Under the pieces are notes generated by a model. It was not told the origin of the DNA, did no database searches, and saw nothing but the letters and a program-made list of their open reading frames with translations. 64,000 nt of DNA, taken from assembly GCF_026242195.1 (NCBI RefSeq), contig NZ_RKLV01000004.1:62001-126000 (forward strand), written 5' to 3'. Source of the stretch: Halorutilus salinus. Its GTDB lineage: Archaea > Halobacteriota > Halobacteria > Halobacteriales > Halorutilaceae. Positions within the stretch are counted from its first letter, which is position 1. Every line of letters starts with the position of its first letter. The position numbers were made by a program, and so were the translations under genes. Of this stretch, positions 7,881-16,425 are shown piece by piece.

Positions 7881-8978
7881 TTAGTCGTCACCGAGGTCTA
7901 TATCCACACCGAGACCCGGTTCGTCGGGTGGAGAGACGCGTCCGTCGTCGTGAAGCAGTGGTTCGTCAAGCAGGAAGTCGCGCGCCCCCGGATCGAACGG
8001 CGGTTCGTACGGATACTCGAACCACCGCGCGTCGGTCGCGGAGGCTATATGTAGGTTGGCGACGAGACCCAGACCGTTTGTCCACGAATGGGGCGTGTAA
8101 CGTACGCCGGCGCGTTCCGCCTCGTCGGCGATGCTCTTCGCCTGTCCCAGACCGCACGCTACCGAGCAGTCGGGCTGTACGATGTCGAGGGCGTCGTTAC
8201 GGAGCATCTCACGTAGTTCGTGTACGCCGTCGGTGAACTCGCCGCCCGCGATAGCGATATCCGTCTTCTCACGTAGACGCGCGTATCCGGCGTAGTCGTG
8301 CCTGCCGAGGGGTTCTTCGAGCCATTCGAAGCCGAGCGCGTCGAGCTCGCGCGCGACGCGGAGAGCCTCCGAGAACGTCCACGTACGCCCCTCGTCGACG
8401 ACGCGCGCCTTCCATCCCATGTTTGCGTCCGCCATCAGGGTCAGGTCGGGGAACTCGTCACTGACGCGGTGGGCGACACGCAGGTCGTCCTCTATGTCGT
8501 CACGTCCCAGACGGAGCTTGACCGCCTCGAACCCCTCGGAGACGCGTTCCTCAACGTACGCAAGACGTTCGTCGACGCCCTTGTGCTCGCCCGTCGACGC
8601 ATACGCGCGTATCTCGCGGTTCGTCCCGCCGAGGAGTTCGTAGACGGGCTTCCCCGCGTCCTTGCCGATTATGTCCCATAACGCCATCTCGACGTGCCAC
8701 GGACGGGGTCCCAGAAGGTCGAACGTCTCCAGACCTCGGCGTACGGAGCCGAGCTCGTGGGGATCCTTTCCGACGAGGAAGAGAGAAAGCTGTTCCTCGT
8801 ACCCGATACCGCCCGCGAAAGACGGCGACGCGGCGTACCCGACGGTGCCGTTGTCTGTCTCAACCTCGATTACCTCAGCCTCGTTCGTCGCCTGCGGGTA
8901 GCCGGGTATCCATGTCGGTCTGTACGAGCCGTCGAGTGCGTTCTCCGCGTGGTGCTGTGTAACGCCGGTTATGCGCAT
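7881..8978 (-). CDS. Enolase-superfamily enzyme (mandelate racemase/muconate lactonizing type)
   Basis: A 365-residue member of the enolase superfamily, whose members abstract a proton alpha to a carboxylate using a Mg2+ ion. The capping domain is residues ~1-115. In the barrel, the first catalytic position reads AVKLRLG (Lys, then Arg two residues on). The three metal-ligand strands are MADANMGW (Asp), WLEEPLG (Glu) and AIAGGEFT (Glu). A C-terminal TPHSWT provides the His of the mandelate racemase-like branch. Sugar-acid dehydratases and racemases in this branch have the same pattern, so the substrate is open. There is no linked sugar transporter to help. Confidence 0.82.
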   Translation of the reverse strand: MRITGVTQHHAENALDGSYRPTWIPGYPQATNEAEVIEVETDNGTVGYAASPSFAGGIGYEEQLSLFLVGKDPHELGSVRRGLETFDLLGPRPWHVEMALWDIIGKDAGKPVYELLGGTNREIRAYASTGEHKGVDERLAYVEERVSEGFEAVKLRLGRDDIEDDLRVAHRVSDEFPDLTLMADANMGWKARVVDEGRTWTFSEALRVARELDALGFEWLEEPLGRHDYAGYARLREKTDIAIAGGEFTDGVHELREMLRNDALDIVQPDCSVACGLGQAKSIADEAERAGVRYTPHSWTNGLGLVANLHIASATDARWFEYPYEPPFDPGARDFLLDEPLLHDDGRVSPPDEPGLGVDIDLGDD

Positions 8979-9192
8979 GTATCTAAACAGACGCCGCAGT
9001 ATATAGTTCCTACCGCTCGGCGGAGGACTTACTGACCCTATCCGTCGAAATGAAACTCGGCTAGACTGCGCCAGTTGTCTTCAACATACTGTTGGGCTTC
9101 GTACACGGTGGTGATGTGCTCTAACTCCTCCGTGTCAACCTTATCACCATTCCTGTACTTATCGATGTGAACCGTCTGACCGCGTGAGTTAT

Positions 9193-9628
9193 AGATAGTA
9201 CAGGAGAATACACCCGCCTTTAGGTGTATGCAAATCAGAGATTTGCTTACTCAGAAACCTTCGATTTCTGAACGCGGGATGAATCCGTCGAACGATTCAA
9301 CTAACCGTTAGCCTTAATATAGTCAGGAATTTAGTTACAGTCAGGTCAACTGACCTACGGAGGCGGCTTGTCCGCCCGAAGTAACGAGGCAGTATCCGAA
9401 AGAGGTTGTGAAGGTACATTCTGAAAACTGTACTGTGAAGACTTCATCAAAACACGGTAAAAGGATAACTCAGACTCCTCCTACGGAAGATAGGAGTAAC
9501 GGCTGTTTGGCACAGCCACGAACCGATATAACCGTGAACGGTGGAGACACCTGATAAGGTTGTGTCGGTTGGAAATCTTAAATTCCCAACGTGGGATTCA
9601 CCCGACTTTAGGCGGGTGAGGATGTCAA
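9193..9628 (+). mobile_element. Transposase-less IS200/IS605-type element (MITE-like) with folded interior
   Basis: The left end follows TTAT and begins with a hairpin (stem ATACACC/GGTGTAT, 9208-9229). The right end has a subterminal hairpin TCACCCG/CGGGTGA (9598-9619) and ends in GATGTCAA. This is the pattern of IS200/IS605 elements, which are cut by Y1 transposases next to TTAC-like and TCAA motifs. No tnpA or tnpB is present. Between the ends are many stem-loops: GCAAATC/GATTTGC (9230-9246), TCAGAAA/TTTCTGA (9251-9271), GAATC/GATTC (9281-9298), AGGTCA/TGACCT, GGCGG/CCGCC, CTCCTA/TAGGAG, GGCTGT/ACAGCC. The orientation is set by the right-end GATGTCAA. Confidence 0.7.
9320..9628 (+). ncRNA. 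Possible reRNA/omega-RNA-like structured transcript
   Basis: TnpB-type elements make a guide RNA from their right end, and haloarchaeal IS1341-like elements end in the same hairpin plus GATGTCAA. Here the right ~300 bases keep dense stem-loop potential although no tnpB is present, so a stand-alone guide-like RNA is possible. A guide would then be the flank starting CCACCGTAGCTATC. This is inference from structure and from the family ends; no promoter is evident. Confidence 0.35.
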
Positions 9629-9785
9629 CCACCGTAGCTATCTGAACGCCCTCGTCAGCCTCAGAATCGTTCCAGTAGACGGCTACGCAGAACTTGAGAA
9701 CGGTCTGATACGGTATGAAAAGGCGGGGAACAGACGTATACCCGAACTAACGTACGAGCATATACTCGTGGAGCCTATACGGTAG

Positions 9786-10934
9786 CTAACGCCGTTCAGC
9801 CATACGGCCGGCGATCGTGTTCCTCAGAACCTCGCTCGTTCCTTCGTAGATTTCGTTTATCTTGGCGTCCCTCAGGAAACGTTCGGCGGGGAAGTCCTTG
9901 ACGTAGCCGTAGCCGCCGTGTATCTGCACACCCTCGTTCGCCACCTCGCGCGAGACCTCGGAGGCGTAGAGCTTCGCCTGCGCCGACTCCTTTACAAACT
10001 CCTCGCCGTCCCCGTACCTGTCCGCGGCGCGGTGGGTTAGCATCTTCGCCGCGTTGACCTTCGTGTCCATGTCGGCGAGCTTGTGCTGTATCGCCTGAAA
10101 CTCGGCGATAGACTGACCGAACTGCTCGCGCTCGTGTGCGTAGTCGAACGCCGCGTCTAGTGCGGCGCGCGCTATACCGACCGACCGCGCGGCTATGGTG
10201 ATACGTCCCTTGTTTAGCGTTTTGAGCGCCTGCACGAGTCCGTCGCCCTCGTCGCCGAGTCTGCGTGACGCCGGGACGCGGAGACCGTCGAAACGTAGCT
10301 CCGCGGTCGGGCATCCCTTGTCTCCCAGCTTGTCCTCTGTTCCTTCGACGATGAAGCCCTCATCCTCGTCGGGACGTACGACGAACGACGATATGCCGCC
10401 CTTTCCGGCGTCCTCGTCTGTCTTTGCGAAGACTACGACGGTGTCGGCGACGCTACCGTTCGAGATCCAGAGCTTTCCGCCGTCTATGATGTACTCGTCC
10501 CCCTCGCGGTTCGCGGTCGTCTCCATCGCGGGCACGTCGCTTCCCGCGCCCGCCTCTGAGAGCGCGAAGGCTCCTACCTCGTCTCCGCGCGCAAGAGGTG
10601 CGAGGTACTCTTCGCGCTGGCGGTCGTCGCCGAAGTCGTAGACCATCCCTCCGGCGAGCGATGTATGCGCGGCGACGACGGTACCCAGACCGCCGCTACC
10701 GCGCGAGATCTCCTCGACGCCTATAACGTACGAGTGGTAGTCGAGTCCCGCGCCGCCCCACTCCTCGGGGAACGGCATTCCCATGAGACCGAGCGACGCC
10801 ATCTCGTCGACGAGGTCGCGCGGAAACTCGTCCTCGGCATCTATCTCGGCGGCGCGCGGGACGACCTCTTCGTCGACGAACTCGGCGACGGTGTCGCGTA
10901 TCTGCTTCTGCTCCGTAGAGAGTGAGAACTCCAT
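9786..10934 (-). CDS. Acyl-CoA dehydrogenase (short/medium-chain type)
   Basis: A 382-residue acyl-CoA dehydrogenase of standard length. Signatures: AFALSEAGAGSDVPAMET (FAD/substrate binding) near residue 120, IIDGGKLWISNGSVAD near 150, FGQSIAEFQAIQHKLADM near 265, and VQIHGGYGYVKDFPAERF near 340. The catalytic base is the Glu in NEIYEGTSEV near the C-terminus, so the canonical active site is intact, unlike the paralogue at 5805. It oxidises acyl-CoA with ETF as acceptor. It is transcribed alone on the minus strand, divergent from the Cys-containing protein at 11029. Confidence 0.92.
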   Translation of the reverse strand: MEFSLSTEQKQIRDTVAEFVDEEVVPRAAEIDAEDEFPRDLVDEMASLGLMGMPFPEEWGGAGLDYHSYVIGVEEISRGSGGLGTVVAAHTSLAGGMVYDFGDDRQREEYLAPLARGDEVGAFALSEAGAGSDVPAMETTANREGDEYIIDGGKLWISNGSVADTVVVFAKTDEDAGKGGISSFVVRPDEDEGFIVEGTEDKLGDKGCPTAELRFDGLRVPASRRLGDEGDGLVQALKTLNKGRITIAARSVGIARAALDAAFDYAHEREQFGQSIAEFQAIQHKLADMDTKVNAAKMLTHRAADRYGDGEEFVKESAQAKLYASEVSREVANEGVQIHGGYGYVKDFPAERFLRDAKINEIYEGTSEVLRNTIAGRMAERR

Positions 10935-11028
10935 ACGTGGTGTTTGGACGGACGGCTATTCTGCGTTTCGGTGGTCGCGTCCCACGCCATCGGTTAGGTT
11001 GATATGCACGGAGCACGTATGTACGGTA

Positions 11029-11352
11029 GTGGACGCAGAAACAGTTAGAGCAAAGACATGCGAGGAGTGCGGCGACCGCGGCGCGGAGACGCTTCTGACG
11101 GAACGTAGCACCGACTCGTACGGACAGCCCGTTCTCGAAATCGTGAGCTACGCGTGCGCCGACTGCGCAGAGGATCTCGTCGGCGACGGCTACCGCGAAA
11201 CACCTGTCGCCGACGTAGATCCCGATGTCGTAGAGGTCGAGATACGTCGTTCGGGAGAGGAAAAGTTCGTGATTAAGAAACGCGACACGGACGGCGAGTG
11301 GCTAAAGACGGACGCCGAGACCGCCGTCGACAGCCTCGAAGCGCGCCGTTAG
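11029..11352 (+). CDS. Small Cys-containing protein, possible zinc binding
   Basis: About 107 residues from a GTG at 11029; a longer upstream frame exists but overlaps the divergent gene and is not protein-like. Two CxxC pairs (CEEC near residue 11 and CADC near 40) could hold one zinc ion. After these the protein is acidic, with a beta-like segment VVEVEIRR and a basic stretch KFVIKKRD. I do not recognise a family. The stop overlaps the convergent DUF2892 gene by 4 bases. Start choice is uncertain. Confidence 0.55.
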   Translation: MDAETVRAKTCEECGDRGAETLLTERSTDSYGQPVLEIVSYACADCAEDLVGDGYRETPVADVDPDVVEVEIRRSGEEKFVIKKRDTDGEWLKTDAETAVDSLEARR

Positions 11353-11540
11353 CCGGCGAACAGTCTTTCGTATATCTTCTCGGGCGGACAGAAACCCGTC
11401 ACAGAACTCTGGAGGAGGTTCAGCCCCGCGAAGACGTGTATTAGGAAGAACAGGTCGTTTACGAACCATCCGAGTACGAATCCTATCAGTATGACGGTGC
11501 CCGCGACGGCTCTGACGAAACGTTCTTTTCTGCCAGACAT
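11349..11540 (-). CDS. DUF2892-type inner membrane protein
   Basis: A 63-residue protein with two membrane helices and the family's C-terminal signature: a short helix, then LLQSSVTGFCPPEKIYERLF. In bacteria this domain (YgaP-like TM, DUF2892) is often fused to rhodanese or stands alone beside sulfur-handling genes; its exact role is unsettled. Here it stands alone. An alternative upstream Met gives 89 residues but adds low-quality sequence. Confidence 0.75.
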   Translation of the reverse strand: MSGRKERFVRAVAGTVILIGFVLGWFVNDLFFLIHVFAGLNLLQSSVTGFCPPEKIYERLFAG

Positions 11541-11603
11541 GTGTTATAACCACAATACTAAGCAGTACCACATAACTCTTGCGCCTCGGCGAAGGTTAGG
11601 GTA

Positions 11604-11693
11604 GGTACCGCGTACCGGAGACGGATACGTATCGGGGGTAGGTACGTACTGAGAAGCAGGTACGTACCGGGGGCGGGTACGTACCGGAAGACG
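11604..11693. repeat. Five tandem ~18-base palindromic units
   Basis: Units begin at 11604, 11623, 11641, 11659 and 11676 (spacing 19, 18, 18, 17). The best copies contain the perfect palindrome GGTACGTACC followed by G-rich DNA; the others are variants (GGTACCGCGTACC, GGATACGTATC, GGTACGTACT). The array lies 60-150 bases before the TATA box of the gene at 11785. Confidence 0.7.
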
Positions 11694-11752
11694 AAGGACG
11701 CGGCGTACGGGAGGAATCGCGCGCAGGATCGGCGCACCGAAACCCCGACAGC

Positions 11753-11758
11753 TTTATA
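11753..11758 (+). promoter_or_regulatory. TATA box of the CARDB/RND operon
   Basis: TTTATA is centred 29 bases before the GTG at 11785. In haloarchaea this spacing fits a leaderless transcript and is the reason for choosing the GTG over the TTG at 11776. Confidence 0.5.
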
Positions 11759-11784
11759 CGAACCCGTACCTAATATTGCGTACT

Positions 11785-13374
11785 GTGTACAATATAATCC
11801 GAACGAAACGTCTACGGCTGGCGGTGCTGACCGTGGCGCTCGCGTTGGCTCTGTCAGGTACAGCGGCTGGTGCAGGCGAGTCGGTGACGAGGTACGAGGA
11901 TCCGGATCTCGTTCCCAACGTCGAGGGCGAGAACGTCGTCGAAGCGGGTGAGACGGTAACTCTGAAGGTGACGGTACAGAACCGTGGTAGCTACGTCGGC
12001 GGGGCGCGCGCTCCGCCGTCGCATTTCACGGGCGTCGAGTCGGTCGATACTCCCGGCGCGGCGATAGGTGCCGTGGCGGAGTTCGAAGACGGCGGAGCGC
12101 CGTTTGACATACACACCGGCGTGCAGACCGTCGGAACGGTGACGCCGCGCGGTTCGTCGACGGTCGGTCTTACGTTAGAGATCGACGAGGACGCCGAGCC
12201 GGGTGTCTACGATGTTCCCGTCTCCTTCGACTACGAGTACGTTAGCTTCGCAGTCTCCGACAGCCTCGGCGAAAGCAGATCCTTCGAGATACTCAGGAGC
12301 GACCAAACGGAGCGCGAGACTGTGCGTATCCGTGTCGAAGAGTCCGTCGACCTCGACGTTCTGAGCGCGCGCGGCGACGGTCTACGTGCGGGCGACGACG
12401 GTCTGTTGACAGCGACGGTGCGTAACGACGGCGACGAGACGGCGCGTAACGCGCGTCTGCGTCTGATCAGGTCGCCGCCTTTCGAGGCGCGCGACGGTTC
12501 GAAGTACGTCGGCGACCTCGCCCCCTACGAGACGGCGACGGCTTCTTTCCGTGTCTCCGTCGGCGACTCGTACACCGAAGGTGAAGGAGCGGCTAAGTTC
12601 GCTCTCGGATACGAGGACGAAAACGGCGTGACGCGTGAGACAGGGGTGGAGACCGCGGGTGCCGATGTAGCGGGTGACGCCGACTTCTCCGCCGACGCGG
12701 AGGCTGAGGCGATGTACGTCGACTCTGTCGGCGCTGTCCATGTGACTGTGACGAACGTGGGGGGTACATCGGTCGAGAACGCACGGTTCGTGCTACACGA
12801 AAGCCCGCCCTTCCAGCCCGTCTCGAACAAGGCGTCACTCGGAAGCCTCGCGCCGGGTGAGTCTGCGACAGCATCTTTCCGTGTCGAGGTGAGCGACCGT
12901 GCCGTCGCACAGAGCTACCCCGTCGAGGGGAACGTCGAGTATCAGGACAGGTTCAACGAGACACGTACGTCGGACGTAGCCACCGACTCGGTCGGGATAG
13001 AGGGCGAACGCGACTTCTCGGTGACGGGAACACCGACGTTGAATGCGGGCGGTACGAAGACTGTCGGGTTCAGGGTGAAGAACACGGGCGAAGGCGCGTT
13101 ACGTGACGCCGTTGCGCGTATAAACGTTGACTCGCCGTTCTCGACCGACGATGACACGGCGTACCTCGGCGATCTCGAACCGGGTGGGTCGACGAACGTC
13201 ACGTACCGCGTTAGCGTCGAGGGGGGCGCGACGCCCAAGACCTACTCCGTCGATACAGTAATCAAGTACGACAACGCCTTCGGCGACAAGGTCGTGACAG
13301 ATGTCAAGAAGGCACCCGTCGAGGTGGAGGGTTCGGTCGGTCTGATAGGTAGACTCCTAAGCCTGTTCGCATGA
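11785..13374 (+). CDS. Exported CARDB/S-layer-type repeat protein
   Basis: About 530 residues. An N-terminal signal peptide (basic RTKRLRL, then a hydrophobic core ending ALSGTAAGAG) directs export. The rest consists of three or four beta-sandwich repeats of the COG1361/CARDB kind, each with a pattern like LTATVRNDGDETARNARL and LGSLAPGESATASFRV. A short hydrophobic C-terminus (VGLIGRLLSLF) may anchor it in the membrane. In archaea such proteins are typically co-encoded with RND/MMPL exporters and are thought to be an exterior partner. The downstream RND gene overlaps by 4 bases (ATGA). The start is the GTG at 11785; a TTG nine bases earlier is possible. Confidence 0.8.
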   Translation: MYNIIRTKRLRLAVLTVALALALSGTAAGAGESVTRYEDPDLVPNVEGENVVEAGETVTLKVTVQNRGSYVGGARAPPSHFTGVESVDTPGAAIGAVAEFEDGGAPFDIHTGVQTVGTVTPRGSSTVGLTLEIDEDAEPGVYDVPVSFDYEYVSFAVSDSLGESRSFEILRSDQTERETVRIRVEESVDLDVLSARGDGLRAGDDGLLTATVRNDGDETARNARLRLIRSPPFEARDGSKYVGDLAPYETATASFRVSVGDSYTEGEGAAKFALGYEDENGVTRETGVETAGADVAGDADFSADAEAEAMYVDSVGAVHVTVTNVGGTSVENARFVLHESPPFQPVSNKASLGSLAPGESATASFRVEVSDRAVAQSYPVEGNVEYQDRFNETRTSDVATDSVGIEGERDFSVTGTPTLNAGGTKTVGFRVKNTGEGALRDAVARINVDSPFSTDDDTAYLGDLEPGGSTNVTYRVSVEGGATPKTYSVDTVIKYDNAFGDKVVTDVKKAPVEVEGSVGLIGRLLSLFA

Positions 13375-15671
13375 GCGTAGAGGATCGCGTCTTGGATACC
13401 CTCGAAAGGATCGGTCGCGCGTCGGTCGAGGAACGCCGCGCCGTCTTCGTAGCCGTCGCCCTCGTCGTCGTGCTCTCAGCCGGAGCCGCGGTATCGTCGG
13501 TTCAGATGCAAATGGGCATGGATCTGTACATAGACGACGGTTCCGAGACGTGGGAGGACTGGTCGTACCTCAAGGAGGAGTTCGACGAAGGGAACAACGT
13601 CTTCGTCATCGTCGAGTCCGACAGCCTCTACGACCCGGCTACCGTACGGGCGGTCGACAGGCTCGACGGACGTTACTCGTCTATCGACGACGTACGAACC
13701 GTGGTAAGCCTCGCGGACGTTGTACGTGCAGGGGGCGACGGCGGTATACCCGAAACGAGCGCGGGCGTAGAGAGGGCGGTCAAAAGGTTCGCCGACTCCG
13801 GCAACGAGGAACTCGTCGACAACCTCGTGCCGCGTAACGACATGACGGTGCTTCTTGCGCCGTACGGAAACGTCGGTACGCTCAACACGGGTGGGTTTAT
13901 GCCTACACGCGGTTCGGATGTCATCTACTCGGAGTTCCGCGACGAGACGGGGTTCGTCGAACTCCCGCCCGGAACGACGGCGACGGTGACGGGACAGCCC
14001 GTCTTTGAGAACGCCGCCTTCGGTCTGATGCTACCTGAGATGGTCATGCTGTTCGGGGGTTCGTTCACCGTCATACTCGTCGTCGTCTACCTCATCATGC
14101 GCGGTAGGCTGAAACGCGGCAGGGAGGTTCTGATGCCTCTCGGAACCGCGATGCTCGCACTCGTCGTCATGATGGGCGTCATGGGCATCCTCAACTACGA
14201 CTTCAACGCCATCATGCTCGGTGTCATGCCTATCGCTCTCGGTCTGGGTATCGACTACGGTCTTCAGGTTCAGACGCGTTACATAGAGGAGCGACGGGCT
14301 GGAGGGTCTCCCGTCGACGCCGCAGGGATTACTTCACGGACGACGGGAAAGGCGGTTCTTCTCGCCATGGGCACGACGGCGATAGGTCTCGGCTCGCTTT
14401 TCGTCTCCGAGGTTCCGCCCGTCCGTCAGTTCGGTGTCACGAGCGCTTCGAGCGTGGCGGCGAGCATGGCGTTTTCGGTGACTTTTCTCCCTGCACTCCT
14501 CGCGACGTTCGACGCCGAGGACACCGACGGAGGACGCGAAGGAGCGGGGCAGGAAGACGACGGTGTTATAGAGTCGTTGCTCCGCAGACTCGGCGGGACG
14601 GTCTGCCGTAGACCTAACCTGACCATACTCGTGATGCTCCTCGTCGTTCTGAGCGGCGCTTGGGCGTACCCTCAGGTCGAGCCTAAGCAGGAGATGATGG
14701 ATTTCTGGCCCCAGGATCTCGAAGAGAAGAACGACCTGACGTATCTTGAGGAAAACGTCGAGAGTCCCAAGGTTATGTACGTCGTCGTTGAGGGTGGCGA
14801 CGTGTACACGCCGGAGAGGTTCCGCGAACTCTCCGATTACCAACGGGTGATGCTCCAGAACCCCAACGTAAACTACGTCGATAGCCCCGTGGAACGCGTA
14901 AAGCTCGTCAACAACGGGACTGTTCCGGGTACGAACGCAGGTCTGGACGGGGCGCTCCGCGAGGCGGCGGCGGATTCGCCCTTCGACGCGGGTACGGTCG
15001 ACGAACCGACCCATCTCGTCCTTTCTTTCTACGTCAACGACGTTTCGGGTTCGGAGGTTCGGACGCTGATCGACGAGTTCGACGGTAACGCGCGGACGGT
15101 TCTCGACGACGAGGTGCGCGTAACGGGTAAGCCGGTTCTCAACAGAAACGTCATAGAGAACGTCACCGCGGGTCTGACGCCCATGACGCTCCTTAGCTTC
15201 GGTCTCGGTCTAATCTTCCTGACGTTAGCGTTCTGGTCGGCGCGTGTCGCCGTCGTACTCATCGCGGGTGTAGCCGCAAGCGCCGCGCTCATGGTAACGG
15301 GCGCGATGTACGTCTTGGGTATACCGTGGAACCCTCTCACGGTCACGATGTCGTCGATGGCGCTCGGTGTCGGAATAGACTACGGTATACACGTCTACGA
15401 GAGGTTTGAGGAGGAGGCGCTCGCCGGCGCGTCGTCGGTCGAAGCCGTGGTTACTTCGCTCGAAAAGTTAGCGCGTCCGGTTCTGGGTTCAAGCATAACG
15501 ACGATGGCGGGGTTCGGCGTACTCGTCCTCTCGCGTTTCCCCGTGCTGTCGAACTTCGGAAAGACGGTCGTCCTCGTCATACTCACATCGCTCGTTGCGA
15601 CGTTCGTTATACTCCCCGCGGTTCTGACCGCGGTTACGATGGTGCGCGACGGCGAGCGGTGCAGGATATAA
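13371..15671 (+). CDS. RND-superfamily (MMPL/HAE3) exporter
   Basis: A 766-residue membrane protein with the RND duplication. Each half has one N-terminal helix, a large exterior loop and five or six grouped helices (about residues 215-400 and 600-750). The conserved GLGIDYG motif appears in the first half (ALGLGIDYGLQV) and again in the second (ALGVGIDYGIHV), which is typical of the MMPL/hydrophobe exporter-3 family. These pumps use the proton gradient to move hydrophobic compounds or lipids. Translation is coupled to the CARDB-like gene. The cargo is unknown; the tandem palindromes upstream suggest strong, specific control. Confidence 0.9.
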   Translation: MSVEDRVLDTLERIGRASVEERRAVFVAVALVVVLSAGAAVSSVQMQMGMDLYIDDGSETWEDWSYLKEEFDEGNNVFVIVESDSLYDPATVRAVDRLDGRYSSIDDVRTVVSLADVVRAGGDGGIPETSAGVERAVKRFADSGNEELVDNLVPRNDMTVLLAPYGNVGTLNTGGFMPTRGSDVIYSEFRDETGFVELPPGTTATVTGQPVFENAAFGLMLPEMVMLFGGSFTVILVVVYLIMRGRLKRGREVLMPLGTAMLALVVMMGVMGILNYDFNAIMLGVMPIALGLGIDYGLQVQTRYIEERRAGGSPVDAAGITSRTTGKAVLLAMGTTAIGLGSLFVSEVPPVRQFGVTSASSVAASMAFSVTFLPALLATFDAEDTDGGREGAGQEDDGVIESLLRRLGGTVCRRPNLTILVMLLVVLSGAWAYPQVEPKQEMMDFWPQDLEEKNDLTYLEENVESPKVMYVVVEGGDVYTPERFRELSDYQRVMLQNPNVNYVDSPVERVKLVNNGTVPGTNAGLDGALREAAADSPFDAGTVDEPTHLVLSFYVNDVSGSEVRTLIDEFDGNARTVLDDEVRVTGKPVLNRNVIENVTAGLTPMTLLSFGLGLIFLTLAFWSARVAVVLIAGVAASAALMVTGAMYVLGIPWNPLTVTMSSMALGVGIDYGIHVYERFEEEALAGASSVEAVVTSLEKLARPVLGSSITTMAGFGVLVLSRFPVLSNFGKTVVLVILTSLVATFVILPAVLTAVTMVRDGERCRI

Positions 15672-15686
15672 CGCCCTCTGTCACCT

Positions 15687-16364
15687 CTACTGACCGTTGG
15701 TAGGCAGGTACGGCTTTAACGCGTCGGCGAGAGCCTCGAAGTCGCGCGTCTGGTACCACGCGCGTCCCGGACCTTCGAAGTCGAAGACGAGACCTTCGCC
15801 ACTCAGAAGCGACGACTTGAGGTCGCCGACACGGCGCGTGCTAAACTCCACGGAGTCGTCCCACGCGACGAGGTTGGCGTTGTCGAGGGTGTACGTCTCG
15901 CCAGCGCCGAGATCGAGTGTTTCGAGACCGCCGTACGCGTCGACGAAGGCCGTACCCGTCCCTTTGAGCGCGAGAGGTGTTAACCCCGCGCCGCCTATCA
16001 TCGACTTGACGCCGCCTATCTCCGAGTCTATATCAACACCGTCTGAGGCGGCGAGGAAAGCCCCGTCGGCGGCGTACAGCGTCTCGTCTTCGAGCTGGTG
16101 TTGCATGATGTCGCCCGGCGTCGGCGGCGAAAGCTCTACCTCGCCCGCGCCGCCCTCTGCGACGAACTCGTTTACGAAAGCCGACTCGCCGCCGAGCATC
16201 GACTTCGCAGAGCTAACGAGACCGTCGCGCGAGGTCGTCGTGTTCACGGAGACGTTCGACGAATGTCCGACGAGAGCGCCGGGTTCGGCGGAGATAGACT
16301 CGCCCCGGTTTAGCTGTACGACTATATGCGTGAAAGACGGACGGTGCTTGAACTCAACTTCCAT
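15687..16364 (-). CDS. TIGR00266/AIM24 family protein
   Basis: A 225-residue all-beta protein of the TIGR00266/AIM24 family. Signs are the N-terminal LNRGESISAEPGALVGHS, the central GLTPLALKGTGTAFVDAYGG and the C-terminal YTLDNANLVAWDDSVEF. The family is found in bacteria, archaea and mitochondria (Aim24, needed for mitochondrial membrane organisation in yeast); its molecular activity in prokaryotes is unknown. It is convergent with the RND gene (15 bases between stops). Confidence 0.82.
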   Translation of the reverse strand: MEVEFKHRPSFTHIVVQLNRGESISAEPGALVGHSSNVSVNTTTSRDGLVSSAKSMLGGESAFVNEFVAEGGAGEVELSPPTPGDIMQHQLEDETLYAADGAFLAASDGVDIDSEIGGVKSMIGGAGLTPLALKGTGTAFVDAYGGLETLDLGAGETYTLDNANLVAWDDSVEFSTRRVGDLKSSLLSGEGLVFDFEGPGRAWYQTRDFEALADALKPYLPTNGQ

Positions 16365-16425
16365 GACGGTCTTTCTACGCGCAGGATAAAAAAGTATGTG
16401 GCGTAAGCCAAAAAACGCGTTAGGG

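Larger units (their letters stand above)
9038..9716 (-). pseudogene. Small gene interrupted by the IS200/IS605-type element
   Basis: Two minus-strand pieces flank the element. The downstream piece (9038-9192) encodes ~51 acidic residues with the core GQTVHIDKYRNGDKV and a natural TAG stop. The upstream piece (9629-~9716) encodes residues such as VAVYWNDSEADEGVQIATV. If bases 9193-9628 are removed, the two join in frame through a GAT codon (QIATV-D-NSRGQ). The upstream piece has no start codon before an in-frame stop at 9747-9749, so the 5' end is also damaged or frameshifted. I do not recognise the protein family. The claim that it was one gene rests on the in-frame junction and similar composition. 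Confidence 0.4.

Noticed and set aside
9447-9632. A 61-codon minus-strand frame inside the IS element
   Set aside because: It runs through the right-end hairpin and other stem-loops and begins in flanking DNA; no family features.
10783-11028. Longer N-terminus of the Cys-containing protein at 11029
   Set aside because: It would lie antisense to the start of the acyl-CoA dehydrogenase and is Ser/Arg-rich.
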